DNA of 5,679 nucleotides from Polyangium sp. (in: bacteria) (GTDB lineage Bacteria > Myxococcota_A > Polyangia > Palsa-1104), in contig JANWLJ010000147.1 in assembly GCA_025450955.1 (NCBI GenBank), positions 1 to 5,679 on the forward strand. The letters are read 5' to 3'. Position 1 is the first letter of the stretch. Each line of letters opens with the position of its first letter. The notes under the pieces were generated by a model. The model made no database searches, was not told where the DNA came from, and worked only from the letters and a program-made list of their open reading frames with translations. Of this stretch, positions 3,848 to 5,679 are shown one piece after another. The position numbers were made by a program, and so were the translations under genes.

Positions 3848-5679
3848 TCAGTAGTCCTGCAGATGACGATCGATCAGCTCCTCGGTCGTCCTCTCGGCGC
3901 CTTCGCCGAGATGCAGCTCGACCCGTTCGATCCGGCCGGTGAAGCGGAACGGAAGCCGTCCGCGGTAGCCGGGATAAACGGGGGACATCTTGTCCTCGCC
4001 CACATCGAGGCTCTCGAATCCGAAGCGGCCCGGCACCTGCTTTTCGATTCGGCCCTGGCCTACCATCCTGCCGTCCTGAAATAGGCGCACGATCGCCGGC
4101 CCGCCAGGACGGCCGGGCGCCTCGCACTCGAATTCCATCCGCAAGACGACCCTGCCGCGCGGTAGCGGCGCGTCAGCTACCACGTCATAGCGCTCGAGCG
4201 TGAACCAGTTGTAGTGATAGCGCAGTCGGTTACCGTCGAGAAACAGACTCCAGCCCGCGGTGTCTCCGCCCAGGCAGACGAGCACTCCTTCGGCGCCCTC
4301 GTCCGGAATCTCGGCGATCACCTCGATCGCGTGATCGACATTGGTGGTCTTGGGGCCGCTCCCCTCCGGCAATCTCACCATCCCGGAAAAGAGGGTCACG
4401 TCCTTGCGGCCGGTAAAGAAGCTCGGGCGCAAGGTGCTGTCGAGGCGCTCGACGAAGCGATCGTCGAGCGGGAACACGTCGTGGCGAGCGGCCTCGATCA
4501 GGAATCGCTGTTGCAGCTCGAGCAGCTTTTCCGGGTGGCTCTCCGCCAGATTTTCGGACTGACTGAAATCATCCTCGATGTTGTAGAGCTCCCAGCGATC
4601 GTCGGCGAAGTCGAAGGTCCCGGCCGTCACCCAGGGCAGCCGTCCATGGCGGCAGCTCGCGATCCAACCTTCGTAGTAGATCGCGCGGTTTCCGAGCATC
4701 TCGAAGTATTGGGTGGTGCGCGCGCTCCTGGCCTCGGCGTTTGCCCGATCGAAGGTGTAGGCCATGCTCACCCCCTCGATCGGTTTCTGGGTCACGCCGT
4801 TGACCGCCGTGGGCTCGGCGATTCCGATGACCTCGAGGATCGTCGGGACCACGTCGATGACGTGGTGGAACTGAAAGCGGGTGCCGCCGTGGTCGGCGAT
4901 CCAGGCCGGCCAGCTCACGATCATTCCATTCCGGGTGCCGCCGAAGTGAGAGGCGACCTGCTTGACCCACTGGAAGGGAGCGTCACCTGCCCACGCCCAA
5001 CCGACGGCGAAATGCGGGCTGGTTCCGGGCAGGCCGAGCTCGTCGATCCGCTGGAGGCTCGCCTCCTGCGGCGGCTCGATTCCCGACATGGTGGCGAGCT
5101 CGCTGATCGTGCCGTGCAGAGAACCCTCGGCGCTCGATCCGTTATCGCCGAGGATGTAGATGAACATGGTGTTGTCGAGCTCGCCCAGGTCCTCGAGCGA
5201 TTGAACCAGCCGGCCGATTTCGTAATCGGTGTGCTCGAGAAAGTCGGCGAAGTTCTCCACCTGTCTCCGAAAGAGCTGCTGCTCGGCGGCGCCGAAGCTG
5301 TCCCAGGCGGGGATCTCTTTGGGCCGCCCGGTTAGCCGCGTGCCGGGCGCGACCACGCCCATTCGCAGCTGCCGCGCCAGCACCTCGTCGCGATAGCGGT
5401 CCCATCCCATGTCGAAGCGCCCGACGTTGCGTCCCCGCCAGTCGAGCGGAGGTTGGTGCGGCCCATGTGCGGCGCCAGGCGCGAAGTGGACGAAGAAGGG
5501 CCGCTCCGGCGCGATCGCCTTCTGCGATCGCATCCACGCGATGCAATCGTCGGCGAGATCGGTGGTCAGGTGATACCCGGCTTCCGGCAGCCGCGGCGCG
5601 TCCACCGGCAAGGTGTTGCGAAACAGCGCGGGATAGAACTGATCCGTCTCGCCTCCCATGAAGCCGTAGAAGTAGTCGA
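3848..5679 (-). CDS. Large arylsulfatase, N-terminus outside the window (partial)
   Basis: This is the C-terminal part (about 610 residues) of a sulfatase of the alkaline-phosphatase superfamily, which hydrolyses sulfate esters to alcohol and sulfate. The reading frame runs to the right edge: residues DYFYGF precede the Met at 5659, matching the '(D)YFYGFMGGETDQFYP' block of large (near 780-residue) arylsulfatases, so that Met is internal. Counting from it, visible features are 'FFVHFAPGAAHGPH' (55-68) with candidate catalytic His, 'GDNGSSAEG' (171-179) with the metal-binding Asp-Asn pair, 'WVKQVASHFGGTRNG' (231-245) with a candidate active-site Lys-233, and 'FHHVIDVVPTILE' (264-276) near the end of the catalytic domain. 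A beta-rich C-terminal module follows (about 420-590). The Cys/Ser-x-Pro-x-Arg segment that becomes formylglycine lies outside, so activity, maturation route and export signal cannot be judged. It is the upstream gene of the BASS carrier and barrel genes. The substrate is not evident; 'arylsulfatase' is the family name only. Confidence 0.92.
   Translation of the reverse strand, partial: DYFYGFMGGETDQFYPALFRNTLPVDAPRLPEAGYHLTTDLADDCIAWMRSQKAIAPERPFFVHFAPGAAHGPHQPPLDWRGRNVGRFDMGWDRYRDEVLARQLRMGVVAPGTRLTGRPKEIPAWDSFGAAEQQLFRRQVENFADFLEHTDYEIGRLVQSLEDLGELDNTMFIYILGDNGSSAEGSLHGTISELATMSGIEPPQEASLQRIDELGLPGTSPHFAVGWAWAGDAPFQWVKQVASHFGGTRNGMIVSWPAWIADHGGTRFQFHHVIDVVPTILEVIGIAEPTAVNGVTQKPIEGVSMAYTFDRANAEARSARTTQYFEMLGNRAIYYEGWIASCRHGRLPWVTAGTFDFADDRWELYNIEDDFSQSENLAESHPEKLLELQQRFLIEAARHDVFPLDDRFVERLDSTLRPSFFTGRKDVTLFSGMVRLPEGSGPKTTNVDHAIEVIAEIPDEGAEGVLVCLGGDTAGWSLFLDGNRLRYHYNWFTLERYDVVADAPLPRGRVVLRMEFECEAPGRPGGPAIVRLFQDGRMVGQGRIEKQVPGRFGFESLDVGEDKMSPVYPGYRGRLPFRFTGRIERVELHLGEGAERTTEELIDRHLQDY

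Noticed and set aside
4214..5335. Long plus-strand open frame (373 codons) opposite the sulfatase
   Set aside because: It is antisense to a clear sulfatase with catalytic motifs, matches no family by eye, and is rich in the Arg/Gly/Ala/Asp mixture typical of shadow frames in GC-rich DNA.
5657..5659. ATG as the start of the sulfatase
   Set aside because: The open frame continues to the window edge and encodes DYFYGF just before it, part of a conserved block of this sulfatase family; the catalytic N-terminus must lie beyond the window.

Overview
The window is a tightly packed, high-GC (about two-thirds by eye) stretch of a Gram-negative bacterial chromosome. A signal-peptide-bearing outer-membrane beta-barrel of the alginate-export family shows that there is an outer membrane. 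The gene set would suit Myxococcota/Deltaproteobacteria-like, Binatota-like or high-GC proteobacterial genomes, but the sequence alone does not decide between them. No mobile element, rRNA, tRNA or CRISPR array is visible.

Left half, plus strand: a ribosome-associated hibernation-factor-like (HPF/RaiA fold) protein with a very basic N-terminal extension (5-448, possibly beginning before the window); an 81-nt spacer with a weak candidate promoter and a ribosome binding site; then two paralogous MgtC/SapB-family membrane proteins in tandem (530-1009 and 1006-1479). The second mgtC-like gene starts inside the stop codon of the first (GTGA overlap).

Right half, minus strand, transcribed from right to left: a large arylsulfatase cut by the right edge (its N-terminus with the formylglycine motif is outside), a bile acid:sodium symporter (BASS) family inner-membrane carrier 34 nt downstream, and an alginate-export-family outer-membrane barrel whose ATG overlaps the carrier's stop (ATGA). 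The two transcription units converge at 1479/1481, where the two stop codons are separated by one base.

The main interpretation, an inference from gene order, is that the three minus-strand genes form one uptake and processing cassette. The barrel would let an anionic solute through the outer membrane, the sulfatase would hydrolyse a sulfate ester, and the BASS carrier would move an organic anion through the inner membrane. The substrate is unknown. The carrier lacks, by eye, the classical sodium-site residues of the BASS family, and the first MgtC paralogue lacks two residues conserved in its family and in its partner. These two departures and the cassette are the most interesting points.
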